Shown here: piece after piece, positions 8,325-17,457 of the stretch
Layout of the letters: every line of letters begins with the position of its first letter
Position numbering within the stretch: the first letter of the stretch is position 1
NCBI RefSeq assembly: GCF_008253865.1
Contig: NZ_CP042331.1
Span: forward strand, 1,364,001-1,428,000
DNA from: Bosea sp. F3-2
GTDB taxonomy: Bacteria; Pseudomonadota; Alphaproteobacteria; Rhizobiales; Beijerinckiaceae
DNA: 64,000 bases
Direction: 5' to 3'
Notes under the pieces: generated by a model
Databases searched by the model: none
What the model was told of the DNA's origin: nothing
What the model saw: the letters and a program-made list of their open reading frames with translations, nothing else
Translations under genes and position numbers: made by a program

Positions 8325-8912
8325 ACTCGTCGATCTCGACTGGGACCGCCCGCAGCCGCGGCTGACGCCGAGACCGGAAAGGCAAGGATTTCGGCACAGG
8401 CGGGCCGCATCGTCGCCTCCAGCCACCAGCCGTCATTGACCAGCCTGCGCGGCAGCCTTTGGGAGAAGGAGGTGGGAGCGACAATGTCCGCCATGCGCAA
8501 TCCATGCGCCTGTCGCTTGCAGCGCTTTCGACGGAGATCGGCAGAAGCTCAGGATTTTCGTGCAGTTTTTGCGCAGAGCCGCGGATCTTCCGCGAGCCGT
8601 CCCGCTCACGCAGCGGGAAAAGCGCCGTTTTCCGCTGACATCAGCGAATCGGTCGTTGGGGCCCGGCCACTACGTCATTGGCCTTTCCGCAAGGGCAAAG
8701 CTTCAAGCCGCTTTCCGCCGCGCTACCCGACACGGTCAATGGAGCTATGTCGCAGCCCCAGGCGCCAATTCGCTTTGGGGCGCATATGGTCGTCGGCAGT
8801 TGGGTACGCCGCTCAAGAATGAAGCGGCGCCCGCGCGAGGTTGAAGGCAAAGGCACTTGTCCATTGGATCGGAGCTACCGCCTCGGCTTCCATTCGACTG
8901 TGGTGCCTTGCG
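8325..8912. other. 588-base divergent intergenic region
   Basis: This separates the membrane protein gene (minus) from the molybdenum hydroxylase gene (plus). Open frames here have no recognisable protein features. The only clear structure is an imperfect hairpin at 8611-8637 (CAGCGG and AAAA pairing with TTTT and CCGCTG, one bulged G). Promoters for both neighbours should lie here, but I cannot place them. Confidence 0.5.
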
Positions 8913-11264
8913 ATGAACATGCATGTTTCTCAGGCCGCTCGCTCGACCGGCCGCGTTGGAATTGGCCAGTCGCTTCCGCGCAACGAGGATGCGGTCCTCG
9001 TCCGCGGCGCAGGGCGCTACACCGACGATCTTTCGCTGGAAGGGCAGCTCTACGCGGCCTTCGTCCGCAGCCCGCATGCACATGGCGCCATTCGCGGCAT
9101 TGATACCGCCGCTGCGAAAGCGATGAAGGGCGTCGTCGCGATCTATACGGCCGATGATCTCGAAGGCCAGCGCTATGGCGCGCTGAAATGCCAGGTGGAC
9201 CTGCCGAACCGGGACGGAACCGCGATGAGGAAGCCGGTCCGGAAGGCGCTTGCAGCGGACAAGGTGCGCTTCGTCGGCGACCCCGTCGCAATGGTCGTGG
9301 CCCGCACGGCGCTGCAGGCGCGCGATGCCGCCGAGGCCGTGTCGCTCGATATCGACATCCTGCCCGCGGTCATTTCGGTGGAGGCGGCGCTTGCCCCCGA
9401 CGCGCCGCAGCTGTTCGACGACGTTCCAGGCAACCTCATCCTCGACTACCATTTCGGCAACGCCGAGAAGGTCGCCGCGGCCTTTGCCCAGGCCGCGCAC
9501 GTCACCCGGGTGCGGATCGTCAACAACCGCATCGTCGTGAATCCGATCGAACCGCGCGCAGCGATCGGGACCTATGATCGCAAGGCGGGGCGCTACACGC
9601 TCCATGCCCCGAGCCAAGGCGCCTTCGGCATGCGCAACAATCTCGCGGCAGCAATGGGCGTGCCGCAGGACCGGATGCGCCTGGTCACCGGGCATGTCGG
9701 CGGCTCCTTCGGCATGAAGGCGGCGGTGTTTCCGGAATATGTCGTGCTGCTGCATGCGGCACGGCTGCTGAAGAAGCCGGTGAAATGGACCGACCAGCGG
9801 TCCGAAAGCTTCGTTTCCGACCATCACGGCCGCGACATGGTCTTCGAGGCCGAGCTCGCCCTCGATGCGCGCGGGCGGTTCCTCGCGACGCGCTTCACCG
9901 GCACCGGCAATATGGGGGGCTATCTCTCGCCGCCGGGCCCGCTGATGGCCACGCTGAACATCGGCAAGAACAGCGTCGGCATGTATCGCACGCCGCTGGT
10001 CGAGGTACAGACGCGCTGCGCCGTCACCAACACCGTGCCTATCGCGGCCTATCGCGGCGCCGGGCGCCCCGAGGGCAACTACTTCATGGAGCGGCTGGTC
10101 GATACCGCCGCCCGGGAGATGGGGATCGACAGCGCCGTTCTGAGGCGGCGCAACCTGATCGAGCCCCGGCAACTGCCCTGGAAGACCCCGATCGGGACGG
10201 TCTATGACAGCGGCGACTTCCCGGCTCTCTTCGCCCGGGCGCTGGAGGCGGCCGACTGGAAGGGCTACCGGACGCGCGAGCGCGCCAGCCGCAAGGCCGG
10301 CAAGCTGCGCGGGCGCGGGATCGGCTGCTATCTCGAGGTCACCGCCCCTCCCAGCAACGAGATGGGCGGCATCCATTTCGAGCCGGACGGAACGGTCACC
10401 ATCGTCACCGGGACGCTCGACTACGGGCAGGGACACTGGACGCCCTTCGCCCAGGTTCTGACGAGCCAGCTCGGCGTGCCCTTCGAGAAGATCCGCCTCG
10501 TGCAGGGCGACAGTGACCGCCTGATCGCCGGCGGCGGCACCGGCGGCTCGAAATCGATCATGGCAAGCGGCTCGGCGATCATCGAGGCGAGCGTGCGCGT
10601 CATCGAGAAGGGCAAGCTTCTGGCTGCGCACTTCCTGGAGGCGGGCGTCGCCGACATCGAATTCGCCAATGGCCGCTTCAGCATCGCGGGAACCGACCGG
10701 TCGATCGACATCATGGAGCTCGCCCGGAAGCTGCAGGCGGGCGCACCCTTGCCCGAGGACCTGCCCCGGACGCTCAACGTCGATCACGTCTTCAAGGCGG
10801 CGCCCTCGGCCTATCCCAATGGCTGCCATATCGCCGAGGTGGAGATCGACCCGGACACCGGGCATGTCGAGATCGCGAGCTACGTCATGGTCAACGACTT
10901 CGGGGTGCTGGTGAACCCGATGATCGTCGAAGGGCAGCTGCATGGCGGGGTCGTGCAAGGCATCGGCCAGGCGATCTGCGAGATGACGTCCTATGACGAA
11001 ACCGGCCAGCTGATGACCGGCTCCTATATGGACTATGCGATGCCGCGCGCGGCGGACGTGCCCTTCTTCTCCTTCATCAGCCAGGGCGTGCCGACCCGAA
11101 CCAACCCCGTTGGCGCGAAGGGCTGCGGCGAGGCCGGCTGCGCCGGCTCGCTGCCTTCGGTGATGAACGCGATCGTCGACGCCCTCTCGCCCTATGGGGT
11201 GCGCCACGTCGACATGCCGGCGACGCCCCAGGCCATCTGGAGGGCCATCCACGCGCGGGCTTAG
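8913..11264 (+). CDS. Xanthine dehydrogenase/CoxL-family molybdopterin-binding large subunit
   Basis: 783 aa, the normal size for the large subunit of xanthine oxidase-family enzymes, which hydroxylate aldehydes, purines or N-heterocycles using Mo-molybdopterin cytosine dinucleotide. The N-terminal a/b hammerhead domain (YTDDLSLEGQLYAAFVRSPH) is followed by cofactor-binding regions GHVGGSFGMK and AYRGAGRPE (379-385). The latter is the motif of so-called form II CO-dehydrogenase-like proteins rather than the AYxCSFR of true CODH. The general base Glu740 lies in KGCGEAG. No FAD (medium) or 2Fe-2S (small) subunit gene is adjacent, so partners must be encoded elsewhere. The ATG at 8913 begins just before the conserved start. 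Confidence 0.92.
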   Translation: MNMHVSQAARSTGRVGIGQSLPRNEDAVLVRGAGRYTDDLSLEGQLYAAFVRSPHAHGAIRGIDTAAAKAMKGVVAIYTADDLEGQRYGALKCQVDLPNRDGTAMRKPVRKALAADKVRFVGDPVAMVVARTALQARDAAEAVSLDIDILPAVISVEAALAPDAPQLFDDVPGNLILDYHFGNAEKVAAAFAQAAHVTRVRIVNNRIVVNPIEPRAAIGTYDRKAGRYTLHAPSQGAFGMRNNLAAAMGVPQDRMRLVTGHVGGSFGMKAAVFPEYVVLLHAARLLKKPVKWTDQRSESFVSDHHGRDMVFEAELALDARGRFLATRFTGTGNMGGYLSPPGPLMATLNIGKNSVGMYRTPLVEVQTRCAVTNTVPIAAYRGAGRPEGNYFMERLVDTAAREMGIDSAVLRRRNLIEPRQLPWKTPIGTVYDSGDFPALFARALEAADWKGYRTRERASRKAGKLRGRGIGCYLEVTAPPSNEMGGIHFEPDGTVTIVTGTLDYGQGHWTPFAQVLTSQLGVPFEKIRLVQGDSDRLIAGGGTGGSKSIMASGSAIIEASVRVIEKGKLLAAHFLEAGVADIEFANGRFSIAGTDRSIDIMELARKLQAGAPLPEDLPRTLNVDHVFKAAPSAYPNGCHIAEVEIDPDTGHVEIASYVMVNDFGVLVNPMIVEGQLHGGVVQGIGQAICEMTSYDETGQLMTGSYMDYAMPRAADVPFFSFISQGVPTRTNPVGAKGCGEAGCAGSLPSVMNAIVDALSPYGVRHVDMPATPQAIWRAIHARA

Positions 11265-11370
11265 CCCCGCGTCCGCACCGGCACGGGATCGCCACGCCCC
11301 GGGCAGCACTGTGCTGGCTAGCCGAACGCCGCTGTTACGAGGCGCTGCTGGATTTTCACGGAAACTGTCC

Positions 11371-11466
11371 CGTCATTCCGGACAAGCCGCGAGAGCGGCG
11401 CCGATCCGGAATCCATCATATGGCTTAAGCGCTCTCCGATGGATTCCGGGCAAGCCCGGAATGACG
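11371..11466. repeat. Palindromic intergenic repeat, family 2, copy 1
   Basis: The outer arms CGTCATTCCGG (11371-11381) and CCGGAATGACG (11456-11466) are perfect inverted repeats. Nested inside are ccggaatccat (about 11406-11416) and atggattccgg (11439-11449). The roughly 96-base element lies between two convergent genes, where it could also terminate both transcripts. A diverged copy lies at 15548-15655. The rest of the 306-base gap (11265-11570) holds nothing else I can identify. Confidence 0.85.
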
Positions 11467-11570
11467 GCGCGTTTCCACCGAAAGTCAGCAGGCTCTTGAT
11501 CCCGAAAAGGCTCGGCGCGAGCGTTTGCAAGTTCTCGCATCCCTGAGCGCATGGCGCTGCTCGGGCTGCA

Positions 11571-12797
11571 TCAATGCGCCGGTGGCGCTCCGGCTGCGGT
11601 TTCGTTCAGTCGTGGCAGGAACCAGGCAAGGAGGCCGACCGCCGGGATGAACGAACAGATCTTGTAGACCGTCTCGATGCCGAGAATATCCGCGAACGCA
11701 CCGAGCAGCGCCGCCGCCAATCCGCCAAGTCCGAAAGTGAGCCCGTAGAAGAAGCCGCCGACGAGCCCGACGCGACCGGGGAGCAATTCGAGCGCATAGA
11801 TCAGAATCGCGGCGAAGGCGCTCGACATGATCAGGTTGATCACGATGGTCAGCACGCCCGTCCAGAACAGATCGGCATAGGGCAGGATCAAGGTGAAGGG
11901 CAGCGCGCCCAGAATCGAGAACCAGATGATCTTGTTGCGGCCGATCCGATCGCCCAGCATGCCCCCGCCCAGGGCGCCCGCCGCCGAGGAGGCCAGGAAA
12001 AGGAACAGCATGACCTGCGAATTCTGCACGGAGATGCCGAATTTGCCGATCAGGTAGAAGGTGTAGAACGAGGTGAAGCTGGCGGTGTAGGCGTTCTTCG
12101 AGAACAGCAGCACGACCAGGATCGTGATCGCGAAGGCGACCGAGCGCCGGCGTGGCCAGGTGGGTCTTTCGCCCGTTGTCGCAGCGGGCTTGGGCGGGCG
12201 CGCACGGTCCAGCCGGGCATAGCTCGACGCCGTCCAGATCATCAGCAGCATCGCGACGAGTGCTGCGACCGAGAACCAGGCGAGGCTCCCCTGCCCGCGC
12301 GGCACGATGATGAAGGCAGCAAGCAGCGGCCCGAGCGCGCCGCCCGTCTGGCCACCGACCTGAAAGATGCCCTGCGCGAAACCATGCTGTCCGCCGGAGG
12401 CGTTGCGCGCCATCCGCGTCGCCTCCGGATGGAAGATCGACGAGCCGATCCCGACGCAGGCCGCCGAGAGGAGGAGGAGCCCGTAGCTCCCGGCATAGGA
12501 GAGGCCGATGAGACCGGCGAGCGTGAAGCCCATGCCCAAGACCATCGAATAGGGCATCGGATGCTTGTCGGTATAGAGCCCGACGGCTGGCTGCAGCAAC
12601 GACGCCGAGACCTGGAAAGTCAGCGTGATCAGACCGATCTGGCCGAAGTCGAGGCGATAGGCTTCCTTGATGATCGGATAGATCGCCGGGATCAGCGACT
12701 GGATCATGTCGTTGAGCAGATGCGTCACGCTGAGCGCGATTAGCACTGGCATCATGGCACGCTGAGGCAAAGAGACGGTCGGTGCGCTAGCGGTCAT
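11571..12797 (-). CDS. fsr: MFS transporter, fosmidomycin resistance (Fsr) family
   Basis: 408 aa, 12-helix major facilitator. It matches E. coli Fsr along its length by remembered alignment: SVTHLLNDMIQSLIPAIYP, QIGLITLTFQVSASLLQP, GSSIFHPEATRMARNASGG, FQVGGQTGGALGPLLAA and ALELLPGRVGLVGGFFYG. The family is an inner-membrane proton-driven drug exporter known for fosmidomycin resistance; the natural substrate is unclear. I use the ATG at 12797, with GGAAG upstream, rather than longer in-frame starts that add an unrelated Arg-rich tail. It is transcribed divergently from the Ugp-like operon. Confidence 0.9.
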   Translation of the reverse strand: MTASAPTVSLPQRAMMPVLIALSVTHLLNDMIQSLIPAIYPIIKEAYRLDFGQIGLITLTFQVSASLLQPAVGLYTDKHPMPYSMVLGMGFTLAGLIGLSYAGSYGLLLLSAACVGIGSSIFHPEATRMARNASGGQHGFAQGIFQVGGQTGGALGPLLAAFIIVPRGQGSLAWFSVAALVAMLLMIWTASSYARLDRARPPKPAATTGERPTWPRRRSVAFAITILVVLLFSKNAYTASFTSFYTFYLIGKFGISVQNSQVMLFLFLASSAAGALGGGMLGDRIGRNKIIWFSILGALPFTLILPYADLFWTGVLTIVINLIMSSAFAAILIYALELLPGRVGLVGGFFYGLTFGLGGLAAALLGAFADILGIETVYKICSFIPAVGLLAWFLPRLNETAAGAPPAH

Positions 12798-12990
12798 CGA
12801 GGAAACTTCCGGCACGCCCGGCCGGAACGATTCCCACCCGACACGCAGAATGCGCTCTAGACGATCTTTTGGACGCAAACAATTTCGTAAGCCGGCGTCA
12901 CGGCGATGCAAATAACGCATGCGCCAGCCGTAAACTGGTCGCTGTCCCAGCACCCGGACCGCCAACGCCGTGCGTGCAGCGGAATCCCTT

Positions 12991-13008
12991 GTTCCTGCAC
13001 GCAGGAAC
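12991..13008. promoter_or_regulatory. 18-bp perfect palindrome, candidate operator
   Basis: GTTCCTGCACGCAGGAAC is an inverted repeat of 8-bp arms with a 2-base centre. It lies in the 340-base gap (12798-13137) between the divergent fsr and Ugp-like operons, 130 bases before the first importer gene. Symmetry and length fit a dimeric repressor or activator site. No T-run follows, which argues against a terminator. I see no other structure in this gap. Confidence 0.45.
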
Positions 13009-13137
13009 GTGTGGTCAGGCGTAGTCCCGCTCTTGTCTCCGCATGGATTTTATCTTCAAGTTCGGCCCATCACATTGCCGACAGTCGCAACGTCCAGCGT
13101 CGGCTCGATATGGATTGCTGGGACGGCCGGGTCGCGA

Positions 13138-14175
13138 ATGGTTTCGGTAGAGCTCAAGACCGTTTCGAAGAGCTGGGGCGGAGCCGCGGCCGTCGATGCC
13201 ATCAGCTTCACCGTCGAAGGCGGCAAGCTCGTCGCCCTGCTCGGCCCTTCCGGCTGCGGCAAGTCGACCACGCTCCGGCTGATCGCCGGGCTTGAGGACA
13301 CCAGCGGCGGGATGATCTCGATCGGCGGGCGTGACGTCACCCATGCTCCGCCCTCGCGGCGCGGCATCGCCATGGTCTTCCAGAACTATGCACTGTTTCC
13401 GCATCTGAGCGTGGCGGAGAACATCCTGTTCGGGCTGAAGGTCCGCAAGGTCTCGCGCGCCGAGCGCGACGAACGCCTCGCCCGCGCCGCCTCGATCCTC
13501 GGGCTCTCCGCTTTGCTTGAGCGGAAGCCGTCGCAGCTATCGGGCGGCCAGCAGCAACGCGTCGCGCTTGGCCGCGCCATTGTCGCCGAGGCTCCGGTCT
13601 GCCTGATGGACGAGCCGCTCTCCAACCTCGACGCCCAGCTGCGCGTCGAGATGCGGCGCGAGATCCGCGAGCTGCAGCAGCGCCTCGGCATGACCATGGT
13701 CTATGTCACGCATGATCAGGTCGAGGCGATGACGATGGCCGATCAGGTCGTGCTGATGCGCAACGGCAAGATCGAGCAGGATGCTGCACCGGACATGCTC
13801 TACGAGAACCCGGAGACGATCTTCGCGGCGCGCTTCGTCGGCACGCCGCCGATGAACGTGCTGCCGCTCGCCGCGGTGCAGGCACGTGGCGGCACGCTGC
13901 CTCCGCCACCCGGCCTCGATCCCGCGGGGCTCGCGGTCGGCATCCGCCCGGAGCAGGTCGAGATCGACGACAGCGGCGTCGCAGCCGATGTCGTCGCGGT
14001 CGAGTATCTCGGCTCCGACACGCTGATCGAGACCCGCGTCGACGGCCATTCCTTCATCGTCAAGCGGCCCGGCAAAGTGCGTGTCACAGCCGGCGAACAG
14101 ATCTACATCGCGTTGTCACAATCGGCGCTGCACTGGTTCGACCTGGCGTCGGAACGGAAGGTGGTTCGAAACTGA
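13138..14175 (+). CDS. ABC importer ATPase, UgpC/MalK type (CUT1)
   Basis: 345 aa. Walker A GPSGCGKST (36-44), Q-loop VFQNYALFPH, signature LSGGQQQR, Walker B VCLMDEPLSNLD and the switch His in YVTHDQ are all intact. A C-terminal regulatory/TOBE segment follows (VGIRPEQVEI). It energises the two permeases encoded downstream. The ATG at 13138 starts directly at the domain; upstream in-frame sequence is not conserved-looking and there is no clear ribosome site. It is the first gene of the operon, with 54 bases before the binding-protein gene. Substrate class (glycerol-3-phosphate, glycerophosphodiester or sugar) is inferred only from the downstream phosphatases. Confidence 0.93.
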   Translation: MVSVELKTVSKSWGGAAAVDAISFTVEGGKLVALLGPSGCGKSTTLRLIAGLEDTSGGMISIGGRDVTHAPPSRRGIAMVFQNYALFPHLSVAENILFGLKVRKVSRAERDERLARAASILGLSALLERKPSQLSGGQQQRVALGRAIVAEAPVCLMDEPLSNLDAQLRVEMRREIRELQQRLGMTMVYVTHDQVEAMTMADQVVLMRNGKIEQDAAPDMLYENPETIFAARFVGTPPMNVLPLAAVQARGGTLPPPPGLDPAGLAVGIRPEQVEIDDSGVAADVVAVEYLGSDTLIETRVDGHSFIVKRPGKVRVTAGEQIYIALSQSALHWFDLASERKVVRN

Positions 14176-14229
14176 ACCGGCCGCGAGTGTCGGACGCTCG
14201 AACCATCCCAGCAAGGGAGAGAGGACATT

Positions 14230-15519
14230 ATGGACAGGCGTGAATTTTTGGGCGGCTCGGCCGCTCTCGCGGGCGCAACCGCCCTGCCCGGCATTGCCCG
14301 CGCGCAGAGCAGCGAGCTTTCGTTCTTCTATCCGGTCGCCGTCGGCGGGCCGATCACCAAGCTGATCGACGCCTATGCCGCCGGCTTCGAGAAGGAGAAC
14401 CCCTCGGTCAAACTGAAGCCGATCTATGCCGGCACCTATCAGGAGACGATCGTCAAGGCGCTCACCGCGCATAAGAGCGGCACGCCGCCGGTGCTCTCTG
14501 TGCTGCTCTCGACCGATATGTTCACGCTGATCGACGAAGAGGCGATCGTGCCCTTCGACGATTTCGTCAAGACCGACGAGGACAAGAAGTGGCTCGGCAG
14601 CTTCTTCCCGGGCTTCATGGCGAACAGCCAGACCGGCGGCAAGACCTGGGGCATCCCGTTCCAGCGTTCCACGGTGGTCCTCTATTGGAACAAGGAGCTG
14701 TTCAAGGAAGCCGGCCTCGACCCCGAGAAGCCGCCGAAGACCTGGGCCGAGCAGCTCGAATTCGCGCAGAAGCTGACCAAGCGCGACGCCGCCGGCAACG
14801 TCACGCAATGGGGTATCCAGATCCCCTCCTCCGGCTTCCCGTACTGGCTGTTCCAGGGTCTCTCGACCCAGGCCGGCGCGATCCTCGCGAACCCGGCGGG
14901 CGACAAGACCGACTATGCCAATCCGGGCGTCGTCGAAGCGCTGCAGTACTGGGTCGACCTCGCGCAGAAATATAAGGTCCATCCGCCCGGTATCGTCGAG
15001 TGGGGCACCACGCCGCGCGACTTCTTCGAGAAGAAGGTCGCGATGATGTGGACCACCACCGGCAACCTCACCAATGTCCGCGCCAACGCCAAGTTCCCCT
15101 TTGGCGTCGCGGTTCTGCCGGCCGGCAAGAAGCCGGGCAGCCCGACCGGCGGCGGCAATTTCTACCTGTCGAAGAAGGCCACCAAGGCCGAGCAGGAAGC
15201 CGCGTTCAAGTTCGTGCGCTGGATCACCACACCCGAGCGTGCCGCGCAGTGGAGCGCCGATACCGGCTATGTCGCCGTGACGCCGGCCTCCTACGAGACC
15301 GAGGCGATGAAGAAATACGTCGCCGACTTCCCGCAGGCCCTGGTCGCGCGCGACCAGCTGCCGAGCGCGGTTGCCGAGCTCTCGACGCATGAGAACCAGC
15401 GCGTCACCAAGGCGCTGAACGACGGGCTGCAGGCGGCACTGACCGGCACCAAGACCGCGCAGAAGGCGATGGAAGACGCGCAGGCCGAGGCCGAGCGCAT
15501 CCTCAAGGCCTATCGGTAA
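14230..15519 (+). CDS. Extracellular solute-binding protein, UgpB-like
   Basis: 429 aa periplasmic binding protein. The N-terminus MDRREFLGGSAALAGATALP, ending at an ARA-Q cleavage site, has a twin-arginine motif, so export by Tat is likely. The body fits the CUT1 group-1 binding-protein fold (FEKENPSVKLKPIYAGTYQE, KTWGIPFQRSTVVLYWNKELF, PKTWAEQLEFAQKL). A strong GGGAGAGAGGA ribosome site precedes the ATG. A palindromic repeat separates it from the permease genes. UgpB of E. coli binds sn-glycerol-3-phosphate and glycerophosphocholine; here the ligand is unproven but probably a phosphorylated polyol or diester, given the neighbours. Confidence 0.92.
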   Translation: MDRREFLGGSAALAGATALPGIARAQSSELSFFYPVAVGGPITKLIDAYAAGFEKENPSVKLKPIYAGTYQETIVKALTAHKSGTPPVLSVLLSTDMFTLIDEEAIVPFDDFVKTDEDKKWLGSFFPGFMANSQTGGKTWGIPFQRSTVVLYWNKELFKEAGLDPEKPPKTWAEQLEFAQKLTKRDAAGNVTQWGIQIPSSGFPYWLFQGLSTQAGAILANPAGDKTDYANPGVVEALQYWVDLAQKYKVHPPGIVEWGTTPRDFFEKKVAMMWTTTGNLTNVRANAKFPFGVAVLPAGKKPGSPTGGGNFYLSKKATKAEQEAAFKFVRWITTPERAAQWSADTGYVAVTPASYETEAMKKYVADFPQALVARDQLPSAVAELSTHENQRVTKALNDGLQAALTGTKTAQKAMEDAQAEAERILKAYR

Positions 15520-15547
15520 GATCAGAGGATTTTGCGTGGATCCACGA

Positions 15548-15655
15548 CGTCATCCCGGACAAGCGGCGAAACCGCGCAGATCCGGGATCCATCCTAAGGT
15601 GCCGTCGCTGCTTTATGATGGATCCCGGGACGACCTCCGGTCGCCCGGGATGACG
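15548..15655. repeat. Palindromic repeat, family 2, copy 2, inside the Ugp-like operon
   Basis: The outer arms CGTCATCCCGG (15548-15558) and CCGGGATGACG (15645-15655) are perfect. Nested arms GATCCGGGATCCATC and GATGGATCCCGG lie near 15580-15593 and 15617-15628. It fills most of the 195-base gap between the binding-protein and first permease genes. A stable hairpin here would protect the upstream mRNA and reduce read-through, giving excess binding protein over permease, as described for REP sequences in malE-malF. Confidence 0.85.
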
Positions 15656-15714
15656 GCGGTGGCTCCGTGCGAAGCCATCATGATCGGCATCGAGCCGATG
15701 CAGAGCATAAGCCG

Positions 15715-16593
15715 ATGACGAACCGCGCGACCGCGACCCTCCATGGCTGGCTGCTCCTGCTGCCGGCCATGGCGTGCCTGGCCCTGTTCACGCACTGGCC
15801 CGCGGTCGCGAGCTTCATCGAGAGCTTCTATTCGACCCCGAAGGCGCGCCGCCCGGCCCGCTTTGTCGGCCTCGACAACTATCAGCAGATGCTGGCCGAC
15901 CCGATCTTCTGGAAGGCGCTGAGCAACAACTTCTGGTTCGCGCTCGGCACCATCCCGACCTCGATCGCGCTGGCGCTGCTGATGGCGGTCTGGGTCAATG
16001 ACAGGATCGCGGCGCGGACCCTGGTCCGCATGGCCTATTTCACGCCGACGATCCTGCCGATGATCGCGGTCGCCAACATCTGGCTGTTCTTCTATACGCC
16101 GCAATACGGCCTGCTGGAGCAGATCGTCGGCCTGTTCGGCGGCCGCTCGACCAACTGGCTGGGATCGCAGGACACGGCACTCTACGCGATCACCATCGTC
16201 GCGATCTGGAAGGAGGCCGGCTTCTTCATGATCTTCTACCTCGCGGCGCTGCAGGCAATTCCGCCCAGCCTCGGCGAGGCGGCCGCGATCGAAGGCGCCT
16301 CGCGCTGGACCTTCTTCCGGCGCATCCAGTTCCCGCTCCTGATGCCGACGACGCTGTTCGTGCTGATCAATGCGGTGATCAACGCCTTCCGCATGGTCGA
16401 CCACATCGTGGTGATGACGCGCGGCGGCCCGGACAACGCGACCACCCTGCTGCTCTACTACATCTATCAGGTCGGCTTCGGCTTCTGGGATACGGCCTAT
16501 GCCGCGACGCTGACCTGCGTGCTGCTGGTGCTGCTCGCACTGGTGGCCTTCGTCCAGTACGGCTGGCTCGAACGCAGGACGCACTATCAATGA
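15715..16593 (+). CDS. ABC importer permease, UgpA-like
   Basis: 292 aa, six membrane segments. The cytoplasmic ATPase-coupling EAA loop is EAAAIEGASRWTFFRRIQFP. The first helix and following PARFVGLDNYQQML are typical of UgpA/MalF-type CUT1 permeases. I use the ATG at 15715 rather than upstream in-frame starts that read through the palindromic repeat. Its stop overlaps the next permease start (ATGA at 16590-16593), so the two subunits are translationally coupled and form a heterodimer. Confidence 0.92.
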   Translation: MTNRATATLHGWLLLLPAMACLALFTHWPAVASFIESFYSTPKARRPARFVGLDNYQQMLADPIFWKALSNNFWFALGTIPTSIALALLMAVWVNDRIAARTLVRMAYFTPTILPMIAVANIWLFFYTPQYGLLEQIVGLFGGRSTNWLGSQDTALYAITIVAIWKEAGFFMIFYLAALQAIPPSLGEAAAIEGASRWTFFRRIQFPLLMPTTLFVLINAVINAFRMVDHIVVMTRGGPDNATTLLLYYIYQVGFGFWDTAYAATLTCVLLVLLALVAFVQYGWLERRTHYQ

Positions 16594-17453
16594 GCGCCCC
16601 GACGCAACCCGTCCCGGCCACGACGCGCACCGACCCCTACGCGCCGAAGGGCCTTTCGCTGACGCTGGAATCGACAGGCGCGATCCTGCTCGCCCTGCTC
16701 TGGGTGCTGCCGCTGGCCTATGCCGTCTGGGCCGCGTTCCACCCGACGGAATACACGACGCGCTTCGTGCTGACCGCGCCGCTGACGCTGGAGAATTTCA
16801 CGCGCGCCTGGGCGGCAGCGCCCTTCGCCCGCTATTTCCTCAACACCTTCATCCTCGTCACCATGATCCTCGCCTTCCAGCTCGTGCTGGGGACGCTCGC
16901 GGCCTATGCGCTGGCGCGGCAGGATTTCTGGGGGCGCGACATCGCCTTCGCGCTGATCCTGGCCCAGCTGATGATCATGCCGGACGCGCTAATCGTCGAG
17001 AACTACCGGACGCTCGCCAAGGTCAATCTGATCGACACGATTCCCGCGATCGCCCTGCCCTACATCGCCTCCGCCTTCGGCATCTTCCTGCTGCGGCAGA
17101 CCTTCAAGACCGTGCCGAAGGAGCTCGACGACGCAGCGCGCGTCGAGGGCGCGAACCCGCTGCAGGTCCTGATGAAGGTCTATGTCCCGCTCGCGAAGCC
17201 GACCTATATCGCCTATGGCCTCGTCTCGGTCAGCTATCACTGGAACAACTTTCTCTGGCCGCTACTCGTCACCAATTCGGTCGAGTCGCGGCCGCTGACC
17301 GTGGGCCTGCAGGTCTTCTCCTCGGCCGACCAGGGCATCGACTGGGCGGTGATCTGCGCCGCGACGCTGATGACCTCGGCGCCACTGCTCGTCGGCTTCC
17401 TGCTGTTCCAGCGCCAGTTCGTGCAGAGTTTTATGCGCGCGGGCATCAAGTGA
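16590..17453 (+). CDS. ABC importer permease, UgpE-like
   Basis: 287 aa, six membrane segments. The EAA loop reads ELDDAARVEGANPLQVLMKVYVP in its conserved position, of which ELDDAARVEGANPLQ is diagnostic. The C-terminal region contains the SYHWNNFLWPLLVTNS signature typical of UgpE/MalG-type subunits. It is coupled to the UgpA-like gene by a 4-base overlap and followed 4 bases later by the phosphodiesterase-like gene. It acts as the second half of the inner-membrane channel. Confidence 0.93.
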   Translation: MSAPTQPVPATTRTDPYAPKGLSLTLESTGAILLALLWVLPLAYAVWAAFHPTEYTTRFVLTAPLTLENFTRAWAAAPFARYFLNTFILVTMILAFQLVLGTLAAYALARQDFWGRDIAFALILAQLMIMPDALIVENYRTLAKVNLIDTIPAIALPYIASAFGIFLLRQTFKTVPKELDDAARVEGANPLQVLMKVYVPLAKPTYIAYGLVSVSYHWNNFLWPLLVTNSVESRPLTVGLQVFSSADQGIDWAVICAATLMTSAPLLVGFLLFQRQFVQSFMRAGIK

Positions 17454-17457
17454 CCTC

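Noticed and set aside
8611..8637. Imperfect hairpin as a terminator
   Set aside because: One-base bulge, no T-run in either direction, and it lies in a divergent gap where no transcript needs to end.
8745..11309. An 854-codon open frame on the minus strand opposite the molybdenum hydroxylase gene
   Set aside because: It is the reverse-strand shadow of a well-supported gene in high-GC DNA; its translation is Arg/Asp/His-rich with no domain motifs.
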